The notes: generated by a model not told the origin, from the letters alone. A stretch of 64,000 nucleotides of DNA from Turritopsis dohrnii (GCA_027922465.2 BQMF02000487.1:62001-126000), one strand, 5' to 3'; positions 1-14,352 are shown, counted from the first letter of the stretch. Translations and numbers: made by a program.

Positions 1-2648
1 TGCGTTTGTTAAGTTTAGTTATGGTAAGTTTGCATTTACAGTGTGAATTATATATCACACCGTCGGATGAGACATTTTGATACACATTGACAGTGCAAAA
101 TGATTGTTTGTTGACGTGGTTTGTATTTTGCAGATATATTTTTTTCATGTCCAAAGTTTGGAAGGATGTCCGAAGTTAGGACGATTGACGGTAATTTTAT
201 AAACTATTTTGCTTTTTAGGACCACATCTATTGGTGCTTTCCTTGATGACAAAAATTTTGCTAACTTTCTTGATAGTTAAGATCATGACGCATGGTGCAT
301 TTATTCGTTTCAGTGACTTATTTATCGTTTTTTGTTTAACGACATTTTATATACACACTACATTTAACAATGAATGTTTTCGTTCTTTCAAATTTTTATT
401 TTCATAATTCTTTCTCCAAAGCTGTCTTGGGATAGCTTGAATATTCAAAGTTCTAATCCTTTATTGCTTTAGGGCATGTGCTGATATCTTGGAAATATGA
501 TTGAAGTTGGTATATGTGTCACTTGCAATGTAAAATCTGCATGCAACAAGTTTTGTTACAAATTAGTACTTGTTACTTGTTAAACTTGTTGATTTTGTAA
601 TAACTGCTTGTAAAGTACAACTACATGCGCTAGCACAGTTTTAAAGCTATTTCCATGGATGCTTCAAGATTAGTCTTTGGTGCCTAATAGACGTCCCTCT
701 ATAAAAATGGCTTCAGACATGATGACTAAGCCATAACGCGAAACAGAATTCGATAAAAAATGTCCACTACCCATTCCCAATTACTAAACGCTTTCCCGCT
801 GAAGTTCGCTGTAACGAGTCTTTAAAATAGGAGCACACAGCATGCCAACCGATTTCATTTCTGTTTTGTGGAAGTTACAGAAGAATTCAGTTTTAGAACT
901 CCATTCTTGCCATCTAAATGTCATTGTGAGAACATTTCTAACGGAAAACAGTGTTTTTGAGAAATATGCGTGACAAAGAAGAAAAATAAAATGAAGAGAT
1001 GATAACGAATAAACCTATGCTGTGAATTAACTTTCCATGTCAAAAGTGAATGCATGTAATACAGTGTGTTTCAAAAAATTGGCAACGAAAATTTACATTG
1101 CATTTTTGAAGTAAATATCAAATTAATTTTTATAAATTTTATGTCGATGGAATCCTTACTTTTTGGTCTTTCTCGTGATGTTATTATTGTAGCAAATGAA
1201 AAAGTAGAAGAGAAAATAAGTTTGGAAAACTCATTGATTTCTTAATGAAATTGACTTTTTCTGAATGATTTTGTCATACTTCCGCCAAGTATATGCATAA
1301 ATTCCATATAAACAATAAGTCATATTTGGGCAATTCACATAAGCATTCTGAAAATATCTAGAAGATTAATATCCATGATGTCCTTCAAAATTGACCCAAA
1401 TAACCAAATTTGAAAAAAGAAATTTTATCCAATAGAGAATTGTCTGTGGAACATTTAATTATATTACCAAAAAGTCTCAATTTAAGAAAAAGCACCAAAA
1501 GATCTGTTTCAAGCCATAGCCCAGTATATATACATTCGAAAAAGCAATGAAAATAGATTAAAAACAACCCATGTCACCAGATATGAGGCAAAAAAGGAAC
1601 CAAAATTACGCAATGGATGATGACGTCATCTGAAACTAAAAAAGGGATAAATGATTGACTGCGAAGAAGAAGATTCACACCGTTGCTGGTATAAATTGCC
1701 TGCCTTTGGGGAAACTTCGTGGTCAAACTTACCTACATTACTCGTAATTACTTTCAACCTACATGTAATTACTATATGTAATAAAACTGACTGCGTGGAT
1801 CATTCCTAAATGTTAAACATAACATCGTAGTTAAGCTTATACATTATTCAAGATCGCTAAGATGCCAGAAAATAACAACTCAAATCAATTTAAAAGTTTT
1901 AATCGCATCACATAGGATACGAAGTTAATTTTTTTGAGTCGATCAAATTATGAAAAATAATGTTTGGCAAAGAATTGGGTAAAAATATATGTCCGGTGAA
2001 GTAGATTACTTACAAAATATTTAGCATAATAATCCGATTTAGATACTTGATCGGTTAAAATTATTCAATTGCCTACTTTTTTTGTCATTTCATGTTACCG
2101 AAATGAAGCTGGATTTTACCTAAAAAATTCGGTACGAACTGCTCAGTTTTAAACAAACGAAAATATTCAATAAACTGAAAATATTCAAAAAATATCAATC
2201 GGCTGGCAGGATATTTTTAAATGTTTTTATACAATAACCACAAGCGAAAAATAAGGTTGATGTAATATAATCATTAATAAATTCTATTGCAACGACGCTT
2301 CAGCATCAGGATTGTGGTGCAGCCATGTTGCCTATCGGAATCATCATCTCTCGGTTCCAAGGAGATATCGTGTCGGCAACCATGTTTTTGTTTACGTTAA
2401 TAAGCGATCAACAAAAGTAGTTGACACTTGTAATAGCAATTATTGACTTTAGCTTCGTGGTTTTCAAACTGCATAACTGATGCTCCAACAACCATGACGC
2501 TGGATTTGGGTGCAAAAACATTTATACCACTCAGCTGCTCCAACTACAAAACATGAATTACTTCATCATACTGTGCATACAAAGACATCATTTTTTTGAC
2601 AATATTGTTTCTAAATTTATGGGTAACTTTAAATTCTTTTCCAATGAT
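1..2648. other. Non-coding flank downstream of receptor gene A
   Basis: I see no supported gene here. The stretch is AT-rich and matches copy B in four blocks separated by insertions in B. It contains the empty target sites for three copy-B insertions: near 600 (TATATATTTCCCC-ended element), near 1375 (CACTG-ended element) and near 2345 (element with 72-bp inverted repeats). Short open frames here carry no recognisable domain. Confidence 0.6.
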
Positions 2649-5600
2649 TCACTTTTCAAATGATTTGTTTTGACGAGCATGCTTAATGCCTTCTCTCTGT
2701 TGTTGTGACCTAGCAAACATCGACAGAGTTCCATAAGCTTTTTCGATGGGAGTGCCGAACAAGTAATAGATCTAAACAAACATTTTTCTTATCAGAAATA
2801 TTACATTTGCAAAAGAACAGTTTTTCCTCTAATTTGTACCCTCTTTACTAAGCACCTCATGCATAAAATAAAACACCTCCTCAATTGCCTTTGAAGGGTC
2901 TCCTAATAACCATGTAACAGGTAAACCCTTGCGCACAGAGCCTAACTATTTACCTGTGATGATGCGACTTGATGAGTAAAATATAGCATACAGCAAGTAT
3001 CGAGCAAAAACGCCAATGTTTATAAACATTAGAAACTCAACCATTAAAGGATCGCGCGCTTACAGTCAACAAGAATCATCATTGATGATAATTCATTGCA
3101 TAACAACTTTTGGGGCAACAAAATCCAAAATAAAAATCGAAAAATAAAATAAAATGCGTTTTTTTCTTACCTTTGGGACGAAAATCAAGAACAATGTACC
3201 GGTGACCGAAATGAATATGGTTAAAGCAACGATAATATACGCTATCGCAAATTTACTGCTTGTGTAGAGAGCTGATGCACATATAACACCGATAGCTGTT
3301 ACCACTGATACATTGTAAACTGCCATTCCTAAATCATCATCAATTTATCAACATTTCATTGCTGTATCCTTTTTTGTTGAAACTGGTTTTGGTCTCGGGA
3401 CCAATTCAAATAACTTTACCATTACCTATATATTTGGAATCGTTCAATAATGGGATACTGACATTTCTTGATTCCCAAGCCAGGAACGAACCAATCAGTA
3501 ACAAGCATCCTTTGTATGCGTACATCGCCATTGTGAACTGAAACTGATACTGGCACGAACACCGATGGAGAAAAAACGTTTCTTTGATGCCACCATTAAT
3601 CTAAATGTCCACACAAAGAATATGATATCCGCACAAAACATATGATATTCACTCAAAATATATGTTATGCAGTATTTGAGATGTAAACGTTGAAAAGCTT
3701 TTCTTTGAACATGTGGATTTTTTCTCGACATTTAAACTTCATATACGTAAGATATTGTCACCTCAGTTTTAATGTCGACCTCCCGCAATGAAAATGGCGC
3801 GACACAAATCCAGAAAATGAATATCACTCCATCAATTGACAACAGCAAAAGCAATAACAAGCAAAGATGGCGGTTTTTGAGTGTCTAAAGAATAGCAACC
3901 ATAAAGAAAAAAATCATGTGACTTGGGCAATGAAATTGGTGCTTTGGTGGATAAAATGCATGATTAAACGTACTAAAATATTTTTTAGGATTTCTTCAAC
4001 TCTCGACAGAGATTATTTTCATGAGAGGGTGAATACTTACAACTCTTTTGCAGTTCTCTGATGCTTTTATTATTTTGTATACTCTCCAAGTCTTCAAGAA
4101 AAAACAGCTGAAGATCAACGTGAAACCAACTAAGACAATCAAGGTCAAACCCTAAAAGGTAACCAACTAGAACATTAGTTTCACTTTGGTTATGTTTCAT
4201 ATTCTTATTCTGTAAACTACACTGATGGACCTCCGCCATTACCCTTTGGCAGCATCGTCAAAATAACTGAAACTTTTCTTGTGACACAGCAGTGGATTGC
4301 GGTAACAAACCATAAAACATTATGTGAATTGTCTTATAGCGTTAAAACGAAGCCAAAGTAAAACACAATAAAAACTGTTAAAGTAATGTTATTAAATAGA
4401 GAACAAAGTTTTATGGTTACTCATCAAAACCCACTAGAGCGTCACTATTGTATAATTTTCATTATCGATGTTATTTTCAGGAAGAGAAAGTATTATTATA
4501 AAACGTTGAATGCTCAACTAGTGCGTGTGTAAGTGAGTTTTTGAACAAAAGTAAGATTTAGTTCTTTGTTTACAATGTAAAATATGATATTTTTCATTCC
4601 AGTGGAAAACCAAGAGGGGAAAAGGAAGAACGAGTGGAAGAAAGTCTATTTTTACGATAGAAACGTGTGTTAGAAAATGCAGGAAATTTTATCCATTGTT
4701 TCTTTGTTTTTTGGGGTTTCTTTATAATTATCAAATGTGGCTATACATACAGATGAAAGTGCTGCAGTGAAGTTCTTTAAAAATGGCTGCAGAAAGGATG
4801 GTTTTTATTTACATTGGTGAGAACGTTTTATTTCTTTTCTTTTTTCTTAAACTTGAAACTCACGAAAATTTATAAAGTTAATTCTCTAAAGCTATCAGCA
4901 TCGCAGGCAGTATCATCAAACTTTGCTGATAATTCTCTGCGATGATTATAGTCTCGCATTGACGAATTATCTAGTATTCACCAATCGTATACAAGACGAC
5001 ATCAACCAAATAAATGAAGATTCTTCCAAATTGAAATCTCACATACACTACACATGATCTCCATCGCTTTGTTTGTTAAAAATCTGGAATCCAAACCATA
5101 TAAGATTATAACTGTGTAGCAGATGAAAGCACCAGCAAGGATTCCGTTATTGACCAAAGGTGAAGACATCTTGATAACCCTAGAACATATTGGCATTTAC
5201 ATCTGCAGGGACCGCGGAGCAAAATTTCGTTTGACTAATTAGGCCCAAGAAAATTTTGCGAATTTTATTGGACTAGAATGGCTAAAACTGTAAAAAAAAA
5301 CCTATATCGACAAAATTATTGGAGGTCCCCTAATCTTGCATATAAATGATTTTAGATGGTGGGGTTAGCAGTCAAAACAAACCAACAAGGATAATGAACA
5401 AACTTTTTTATATGCAACAAGTTTATAAACAACACTAGTAAATTTTCTCAAAAAGTTAAGCAACAGTACTACCAAAATCTTAGATAAACTAGCAACATCA
5501 AATTTTGAAATGATGCAGCACTTGCATAGGTACAGAACATTTCTTGAAATTGTTACACTTAGTGGTTACACAAGATTGTGCTCTCTATGTAATGATTTGA

Positions 5601-8600
5601 ATGTCCTAGATTTTGTGCTTAGATACTTTAATTAAACAACTTAAACGTACACAAAGGTTTTCAAGACTGAAAATACATATGTGTTTGATTAATGCTTAGC
5701 TACAAATTAAGCAGCATTACTACTATTGACTGGCCTTGGTTACTTATGTAAAAAGACGTGTATGTGAAAAAATGCACTAATTAACTAACAGAGTTGAAAA
5801 TACCCTAGCACCCAGATTTTTTGCAAACAGTTGCAATCTTCATAGTGATTTGCTTGGACTTAAAAGTTGCGTTTTCAAAATATACGGAAGCCGCTATTAT
5901 TAAGCTCTACATGCAAACTCGATTATTTTTAATTATATTTAAATCTATTTTAAGAGGGCCAGATACGTTGGCTCTTATCTTTTAAATTCCTCATGGCAAA
6001 GTTGGCGTGGCGGATTGCAAAGCGCAACAATTTGCTATCCTTACTTTTCATTTCTGTAATAAACATTCACAAACAAGAACGCAGCTGCAACAAAATAACC
6101 AAACATGGCCAAGCCCCAAGCTGCTATGACAACTGGTAAATCAAACGGTACTGTAGTAGCTAGCAACAAATATGTGGAATCTCTTGTTATTTTTCCCTCT
6201 ACAAAGATGATCAAAGACGAATATAGCTAACATTATATAAAAGGTTTTCGAATGTGAGTATTTTAAAAGCTTTACCTGGAAAAAGTGATTTTGGATCCTT
6301 GATGAAATCCAGATAATCGCGATCGGCTTTATACACACCTATATCTAAATTTTTATCTGAAAGAAGCAGATTAATCAATAAGCAGTGTAGAGTCTTTGCT
6401 TACACCACCTTCATGTACAATGCAAAAAGCTTTATCGCAAGAGTAAAGTACATTTGGACATTCTGACCATTAAAGACTTTGGATTATCACTGTAAACATT
6501 TTATAGTTGTTAATAAGTTTCATAATTAGGAACTTAGATGCATATTAGGAACACTGAAACCATAATCATTACTGGATAAATGAATATGGGTGAAAAATTA
6601 GCCATACGTTTTTCTTTTTCTTTATTCCATTTAAATTGCTGAATAAGTATCTCTCCAAGTCTTTCATATTGAGCATTTTTATCAAATATGACTCGGCCCT
6701 GGAAGTAAGAGGAAGGAAGTAGCAGTACATACATATATAGGTTCAATGCTTTAATATTTTTACTTCCTAAGCTTACTAATCTTCAATTGTATAAAATTCA
6801 GAGTCGTGAAGAAAATCAGTGTATTCCTTCTTAGTTCATCAAAACTGACAGGTGGATCTTCTGGTCAACCGCTTTCCCAGGCTTTCGTTTCTTTCCAATT
6901 TGAAACAAGAAATTTTCATGCGGTTACGACAACAGCATTTATGATTGGAAAAAATAATAAAGGTGTCAATATGAGCATTCCTTTTATTCAATAGAAAAAT
7001 ATTACCGAAAATCCTTCAAAATCCAAATTCCGAACTTCTTCAATAAACCGTTCAGTATTTTTGGCACCTTCGTCATGTAAACCTCCAGGTAAACCTGTCA
7101 AAACAGCAATCATTAGTGCGTCATTTTTATCAAATAATGAAATTTGTCTGGAAATCTTATATGAAGTTCTTTCACCTTTTTCTCCATACTTTTTCAGAAT
7201 TTTATCAAAAGCCAGTGCGTACGCATACACTGCGTCAAAACCGAACATGGAATCCACTCTATATTGACTAGCTGGTACAGGCTTTTCTGCAAGAGTAAGA
7301 TTTGGGTTTTTCGATTTTCGACGCCAAGACTTCAACCATAGTCTATCTTTAACAAGCTTGGCTTGCTCCCAAATCTTTTCTGCCGTCTAAAATGAATAAC
7401 CATCCACTTCGAAACAGTTAAGTATAACATTAAAACATAAAATAACGGAACAGCAAAATCATCTTCTTATTGGAACTTCAATCAGGAATTTGATTGAGAA
7501 AAAATTTACAGAATTTAAGGAATTTTTTGAGAAAAAACATACCATATTAGCCACAGTCAGCCTGCCATCTCTTCTGCGTGGAGAGCGTTTAAATTGAATA
7601 AAGCCATTTGCTACTTCTTTCAGTTGGTTAGCTGTACAGTTGAAATATCCATAATGATTAGCACCATTAAACCAATGATCATCAAGTGATATCGGCAAAA
7701 TCCATTGATATTCTGGATGGTACATTCTTCGGTGATAAGCCTAAATTTAACATCAAATTTCTATCTGTAACATCATTTTTGGAAATGATATAGGCAAATT
7801 ATCTAAGTATCCTTTAAAACCATATAAATCATAAGAATTCCATGTTTTTGAAAGAATATCCTTTTGCCATGCACGTACAGGTACATGGCTTACTGAGGTT
7901 ATCTATATGAACATACAACAGGTTGTTTGTGTGAACCTTGTTCTAGGTGAAATAAGGGACAATCAAATTTACCGGTTTTACATTGTCTTAGTTTAGAGCG
8001 ATTTAAGAGCCTTTAAAACTTTAATCGATAGATCGCATTTTTTTGATGCTATAACCTTTTTATTCCCCAAAATTGCGTGGGCACTTATGTGATGATGGGC
8101 ACTTATTCAATGACGGGTACTTACGAAGTCATGGGTTAAGATTTCCAAATCAAAGGGTGGCTGTGATTGATTATTAATAAAGGGATGATTACTAAATGTG
8201 TTCAGAAAATAGGTGGGTACTTTAACTACAGGACCAATCCATGTTGTATGTTGAACGCTCAAAACGTCGTCAACAAATAGATGTGTCACAAGAAACTGTC
8301 GTTTATAAATTGTTTTCCCACAGAGGTGGGTGCTTATTTGAGAATCTCAATTGCATTTATGGCTTTGAAAATATTGGCACGGTAACGACCTACTTAAAGT
8401 AGAAAGGAAAACGACCTACTTAAAGTAGGAACTTTCCATAGAAATACTTACATGGCAGAACACGTGATGTGCATTGTTATAGAATACTCCAACAATGATT
8501 TTTGCATCAGCAGCCTAAAACGAAGCAAATTTTAAGCCGGATTTCCAATAGAAAAAATTGATAGGTCTATCAGCACTTATCACTCTGGGTACATTGATTA

Positions 8601-11600
8601 ATTCTCGAGATAACTATTTATAATTATTCCTTTCTTTAAAATAAGTTTGAATATGCGTACTACATTGAAAAAGTTGAATTGTTTTTAATTTTTCACGTAT
8701 CTTACCGAAACATATCAACGTCAATCAATCTGGCCAATCAGATATTACATTCCAATACGATACGCGCATCAATTTTTTCTATTGGAAATCCAGCTTTACA
8801 TGCCCGATACTTTTCATAATTTTATACAGAGAAAGCTTTTGCAAAAAATGCTTTCTAACAAAAGCACTGGGCCTAAATTTCCTGGTTTTTTTCCAATTTG
8901 TGAAAAATGAATGGCAACTTTGAAATATGCATAGCCAAATTACTAAGTGTTTACATTTTCATGAAAATTGTTTTTTTGGTCCAAAAATCACCATTTATCC
9001 ATATCGGGCTGTATTTGGTGGACGTTGGAGATGCTAAATTTATGGAACTTTTAAACTTTTAAACATTCGAATAAACGCAAAAAAAAGTAAGCTCGTTATG
9101 CTTATTGTTATTTTGCTATTTTATAGATTTATTGTCAACTTTGACAAAGTTCACATGTTGCAGATACAATGTTAACATATCAGAAGGGCCTATTCATATC
9201 ATGCAAGGATCTATTCACACGTATCTAATATGATGTCTAATCACGTGATGGAAGTAATGTAAACAAACAATTAAATGACTTCTGTTAAAGTCCACTTTGT
9301 AATAATCGTTCCATTTTGTAATACCTGTCCCGATCTGTAATAAAATTGTCCCGATTTGTAATACCTGTCTCGTTTTGTAGTAAAATCGTCCCGATTTGTA
9401 ATACCAACAAGCTGTCCCACTTTGTAATAAGGCTTGTCCCACTTTGTAATACCAAAAGTTGTTCCACTTTGTAATAACTTTGTAATACCAAAAAAATGTG
9501 ATAACCTCGTTCTCTGCTTTGTAAGGATTGATTAAAATAGTAGTACAAGTTCAACAAAGCTTCCACCCAGCAAGTAGTTGTTAGTGATCGGGACATTTTC
9601 ATTTGTGTTGAATATTACCATGACTATCACTTCTTTACTTTATCTACACAAATATTTCCATCTGATTTTGTACAGTTGTGCGTGACATGTAACATGTTAA
9701 TTACAGATGACGTTTCTGGAACAATAAAAAAAAACAAAGGACAAAAACATATGAAATTTACGTTTCATACATTACATACTTGATGTATTTTTTTGTAGGC
9801 ATGTATTTCATGACAAAGTGGGATCTAATAATAGTGTACCGAGAAACTACTTTGTGGACATAATTGCGATGTATTATAATTTGAAATAGCCGTTTTTTAA
9901 TTCTTCTTTCTCTCCTTTTACAAATACCATCATAGCCTTTATAGTCTGTTCGCATACCTTAGCAAAACGAGTTTCCCGGAAACAAATAGCGATGAAAAGT
10001 AGTTATGATAAGACACGTGGTATATGAATACGCACGATATTATGCTGTACGCTAAGGGTTAATTTTGCCTACGTTTTTATCGCGACTAAAATAATAAATT
10101 CCAAATCCCCCGATGAATATTGCAAATAATTCCAACGTCTGCTCCTACAGTAAATTGCGACGTCAGTTTGGGGTTGCTTCTTCATAAAATGCCTGTTTGA
10201 AAAAAATTCTCCGAGGGTATTACAAAGTAGAAAATGTGGTTATTACAAAGTGGGACAGCTTTTTGGTATTACAAAGTGGGACAATCCTTATTACAAACTG
10301 GGACAGCTTTTTTATTACAAATCGGGACGATTTTATTACAAAACGGGACAGGTGTTACAAAGCGGTACAATTTTATTACAAATCAGGACAGGTATTACAA
10401 AGTAGGACGATTATTGCAAAGTGGGCTTTAACACTTCTAAAGAATTTCACAAACCTTGATAGCATTCATTTGTGTGGAAAGATCAAAGAAAGAATTGAAT
10501 CCTTGTAGCGTTACAATGTTGTAACCCCTTTGTCGCAAGATCTCATTCAAATCAAGTGCAACCTTAAAAACAAGTATAGGTAAGTTTGCACTAATAATGA
10601 AAAAAGAAATTTTAACAATGAAACAATTAAAAATAATCGCCCGGTAACTAGGCAGCTGACGTAATTGTTTCCACCTTGAGTGAACCTAATATCATTACAA
10701 TTGAAATAAATTTCAGGGGGCCAAAATGACCGAAAATTGGGACTTGAGAACCTTTTTATATGAAATTTGTTTGGTGATGAAAACCTTTCAATGCTAAATA
10801 TATGCTTTATAACGAATTCGTAATCACAACAGTTCTACAGTAAAAGCAGCCAATCAGAACAATTCTACAGTGAAAGCAAGCCAATCAGAACAGTTTTGAG
10901 CATTTTTTTTCATCTATAATCTTTCGAACAATTTTGTAAGTTCTACCTGTGTCAAATGTGCAGCTTTGAATGGATATAATATAGCCATACGCTTCCATTG
11001 AAATTGATTCAATACTTTACCCAAACTTTTGTATAATGTATGCGTTGTTGGAGGAATTCTAACTAAATAAGGATGTCTTTTTATCTCCTGTTGATAATCC
11101 TTATAATTGAACTGTTTCAGTGAGGAGCCGTAAGATATCTAAATGATTCAAAGGAGGTTAGAACAGAGAGATGTGCATTTCTGGTAAACATTTCTTTTGC
11201 CTTTATTTACTATAGAGTCACATGGTAATGGACACTACTATAAGGAAATAAAACAAAACAAAAGAAGTTACCCAGTGGGCAAAATGCGTCAAAGTGTCTC
11301 TGCGATGAAGGGCATTTTCTTTAAAATAATGTGTATATTTCTATAGAACTACACTCCTTCGCAGTGACTTTTCAACAATGTTGCCTACTGAGATAAGTAT
11401 TTGTCAAAGAAGATGAATACCTGAGGAATATTTCTTTTTGTTGCAGAATAACCTAACGCTATAGTTTGATGACTGTAAGTATCCAGAAGTCCATGAAGTT
11501 GAAAATTTGATCGCGCTAGGCGAAAAAAACTGACCAACGTGAAGCCAACTTTATTCTGCAAAATAGTCACAATGATCTGTTTCAGATTTTGATCGGAAAG

Positions 11601-11902
11601 GAGAAAATGAGTTTTCATCACATGAACGAAGTAAGGATTGAAAACTCTTTGTTGCCATTTCCAAAAATGAATATACTTACAAGACCTTCCTCACAATGCA
11701 GAACTATTTCATAATTTTTCAAGATGGTATCGTCTTTATTGATCAATGTCGCAGCAAGAATCAATGGTGATTCCAGCATTAACAAATCATAGTTCAAATG
11801 ACCATACAACACACAACCCAAGTTAAGTTTTTTCTTGAGTACAATACCTTTACTTTCAGAAGACAACCATAAGATTGGAAAAAGAAGTATTCGAAATAAC
11901 AT
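2649..11902 (-). CDS. GABA-B-like metabotropic receptor, copy A (16 exons, intact)
   Basis: Class C G-protein-coupled receptor at the plasma membrane. Exons: 11681-11902, 11421-11576, 10947-11138, 10455-10562, 8452-8514, 7543-7740, 7006-7386, 6608-6698, 6276-6356, 6045-6132, 5047-5179, 4041-4151, 3762-3884, 3426-3549, 3171-3328, 2649-2771. All junctions are GT-AG and every phase is consistent, giving 783 residues without a stop. A signal peptide ([17 protein letters not shown]) leads a venus-flytrap ectodomain to about residue 500 ([29 protein letters not shown]). Seven membrane segments follow. Family marks are [10 protein letters not shown] after TM3, [20 protein letters not shown] and LNDSKYIG around TM5-TM6, and LFLIFVPK at TM7. 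The C-tail is only 40 residues, with no obvious coiled coil of the kind used for GABBR1/2 pairing. Ligand is not provable from sequence. The acceptor of exon 14 is the least certain junction. Confidence 0.9.
9278..10438. mobile_element. Non-autonomous inverted-repeat DNA transposon with 6-bp target duplication
   Basis: The element spans 9284-10432 inside the intron between exons 4 and 5 of receptor gene A. Both ends read GTTAAAG(T/C)CCACTTTG inwards. Each end continues for about 200 bp as an array of roughly 20-nt sub-repeats built on TTGTAATA plus TCCCACTTT or TCCCGATTT: 9291-9490 in one orientation and 10211-10431 in the other. ACTTCT flanks both ends (9278-9283 and 10433-10438). The matching intron of gene B (50583-50944) has a single ACTTCT and no element, which is a clean empty site. 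No transposase is visible between the arms. The superfamily is not assignable by eye. Confidence 0.9.
11273..11390. mobile_element. Short MITE, CAGTGGGC ends
   Basis: A 118-bp sequence begins CAGTGGGCAAAATGCG and ends TGTTGCCTACTG, with an internal GCAGTGACTTTT near the right end. Relatives lie at 51815-51933 (allelic position in copy B), 52653-52769 and about 14240-14352. It sits in the intron between exons 2 and 3 of receptor gene A. It has no coding capacity. Confidence 0.6.
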
Positions 11903-14350
11903 TATTTGTTATTAGGAGAGAATCTAAACGTTGCTTGTCTCGTAAAAGCGTTTGATACAATTGGTCCAATTGAAAGTACACTTTCTTTTATTGATGACAT
12001 ATTTTGAAACAACGTCGTTTAAAATGTCCATAATTACAGTAATTTGCACCAATTAAAGGAAGTAGTCATAACAATTTTGTTGTTTAAGGATAAAAATATG
12101 TCATTTTTCAATGAACTTTTTCACTATGAAGATCATCAAGAACGGATGCTATTGTGTAAAATAAACACAAAATGAGCGTAGGATGAACAGCCCAACGCAT
12201 ACCATTCACTTTGTGATTATCAAACTTTTACGCATGTCTTTTACATTCTTTGGTGTCCGAAAATGCTGGAGCATTCAGAAGTTTTAGGCTAAGATTTCTG
12301 CAAACATTAATGAAAATGAGAGGCCTTTTTTCGCTTAAATCGAAGACCCGCTAAGACACTGAATAACCAATAAAGGAGTGCATATCATACATACTAATAA
12401 AAATTTCTAGTTTTATCAACTCCTCAATTTTCTTTCATGGCATTTTGTACGGACATTTTCGTGACCACGCTAGGCTTGGACAGTGAAGAAACTAATGGCT
12501 TTCTTACTTTCGCAGAAATCTGAAAAACACTGCTGTTAATTAATGAACTATAATTTGTTTCCGAACTCACATATCACGTGTAAACCCAAAAGATGTGTAG
12601 GCCTCAAATTTTCACAGGACAGATTTTTATTTTTGTAATGATTTGCATGCTTTCTATCGGAAATCGTTAAGAATTGAGGAAAATGGCGTGTTTATCTATT
12701 TTTAGAACTATGAGATATTAATTATCATAATTAAAAAAAGTTATAGCAATCATAGATAGCTTATGTTAGGATAATAAGAAAATATAATGCGCGTTAACAC
12801 TTCAGAGCTTGCAAAAATTAAATTCAAAATTAACTTGGATAGTAAATTTGTATTTATTTCTCCTCAGTATCGAATCCAATGATAATTCATTGGTTGAGAT
12901 AAATGCCGTTTATTGTTACTATAGCAACTGTTTCAAATATGAATTTTTTTTCGTGATTAAATATTGTCGTTACTGTGATTAATGTTGTCAAATTGCCAAC
13001 ATTCCTCATGTTGAGAATACCCAACTGAAATGTTTTTGTGGTTTGAAGGATTATGTTAATATTGAAGTGATGTTTTGTGCATTTTCATCCTTTCAGCTTC
13101 TTCGCTGTTTTTTGGGGTTTTTTTTGACTGAATTCGAAACTGGTAATTCATTTGAACGGAAAAAACATTTGCTGGAAGTTTTGGACTTGTCTTATTTTCA
13201 TGCCCGAGAGAAATATCCATCATTTCACACTGATAAGGTATTACACAATGGTAAAGAAAACCAACGGTTGCTATGGAGAACGTGATCAGGCTTTTCAAAG
13301 GAGAGGAAAATCCATGACGTCATTTTTAAAAGTCACTGCAATATCTTCATTTCCATGTACCGTTCCGTATATCCTTCTTATTCCCTAAATTCAAAACTTA
13401 TTAAACGCCCCCACCTCCTCCTCTGATAAGTACCCGGCCGATTATTAGAAACTAACAAATTTTCCTCAGCCTAGATCCAATCGCTTTGAGCTCCAATGCA
13501 CAATATCGGGAAATTGGGATTTACGGCATTTTTTATTAGCACGTGAGGGAGAAGCTAGTGGCCTACTCTAAATTTCCTCAGATAATGGATTTAATTACTA
13601 TTAGAATAATAATAGAAAAATAAAAGCCGGAAATATGCGTGGCCCTCCACTGAAATTGATTGTTCAATGGATTCAAGCGTGGACAGTTCTCGGATCGTGA
13701 CGTAATCAACAAAAATTCCGTTGTTGTGCATTATCAATAATAAATGATTTTGTTAACAATTTAATAACCGCCCTACTCTTTTGAGAGCCTCCTGAATGTA
13801 ATTAGCGCCCGGGCGGTTAATAGAGGAAATACGGGGTAATTTCAATTACATTCGTGGATTGGCTCAACAACAAAATGTGGTTTAACACGTAATAACTTGA
13901 TTATTTTTAATAAAAATAACATATTCATGTAAACAGCTTCTTCTTTACAAGGACTCCTACAGGCATATGTTCCTGAAACATAGGTGCCATTTCGTAATTA
14001 TCAAATCTATTACTTCCTCTACAATAATTTGATTTTTCCTTCCATAAAAAGTAAAAAACTAAAAAGTTGAGCCTGAATTTGTATAAAAGACTATGAAAGG
14101 ACAGACTATGAAATTATTCTCGAGTGTGATGATGTAAATAGGAAAATGTTTTACGAAACTTCTTATTAAGGTACGTTTCAGAAGTGAAAATATTTTTATC
14201 ATTAGGACCTCAATTTTTACTCCGAACTTAGCCTCTTCCCAGTGTGCAAAATTGACAAAAGTCACTGCGAAGAAGAGCATTTTTATTGGAATTGTGTGGA
14301 TAATTCTATAGAAACGAACTCCTTAGTAGATGTTTTTTAACATATGGCCG
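11903..14350. other. Upstream region of receptor gene A
   Basis: This is 2.4 kb of AT-rich sequence 5' of the receptor start codon. It should hold the promoter, but I see no motif I can defend. It contains a palindrome-ended repeat (13364-13835) and a decayed CAGTG-type MITE at its right edge. The short open frames at 13043-13388 on both strands overlap each other and have no domain, so I leave them out. Confidence 0.5.
13364..13835. mobile_element. MITE-like repeat of the CCGTATTTCC family (copy A)
   Basis: The left end reads CCGTATATCCTTCTTATTCCC and the right end GGTTAATAGAGGAAATACGG, an imperfect inverted pair. Blocks rich in ATTAGCGCCCGGG and AACGCCCCC lie just inside. The same sequence is at 53567-54058 in copy B, so the insertion predates the duplication. 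A partial relative is at 22083-22330, and better preserved relatives are at 30785-31253 and 45296-45701. Confidence 0.6.
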
Positions 14351-14352
14351 GC

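Larger units (their letters stand above)
1..14350. repeat. Segmental duplication, copy A
   Basis: This segment is recognisably the same as copy B (about 29530-56407). Bases 1-600 match 29533-30180; 600-830 match 33170-33371; 830-1370 match 36570-37142; 1376-1640 match 39285-39550; 2280-14340 match 39733-56407 apart from insertions. Copy A lacks most of the transposons that interrupt copy B, so it shows their empty sites, but it carries one 1149-bp element of its own (9284-10432). The left end lies outside the window. Coding differences between the copies are small in exons and larger in introns, so the duplication is not recent but is still easily aligned by eye. Confidence 0.9.

Noticed and set aside
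9215..9602. Two overlapping minus-strand open frames rich in Tyr-Tyr-Lys and Gly-Thr
   Set aside because: They are translations of the transposon's short repeat array; both other frames show the same pattern, so no protein is supported.
10197..10508. Plus-strand open frames with repeating YYK/LLQ patterns; also the CRISPR-like look of the array
   Set aside because: Same repeat array in opposite orientation. Spacers are not unique, repeats degenerate, and the genome is eukaryotic.
13043..13388. Overlapping open frames on both strands upstream of receptor A
   Set aside because: No domain, no splice context, and the copy B counterpart is disrupted.
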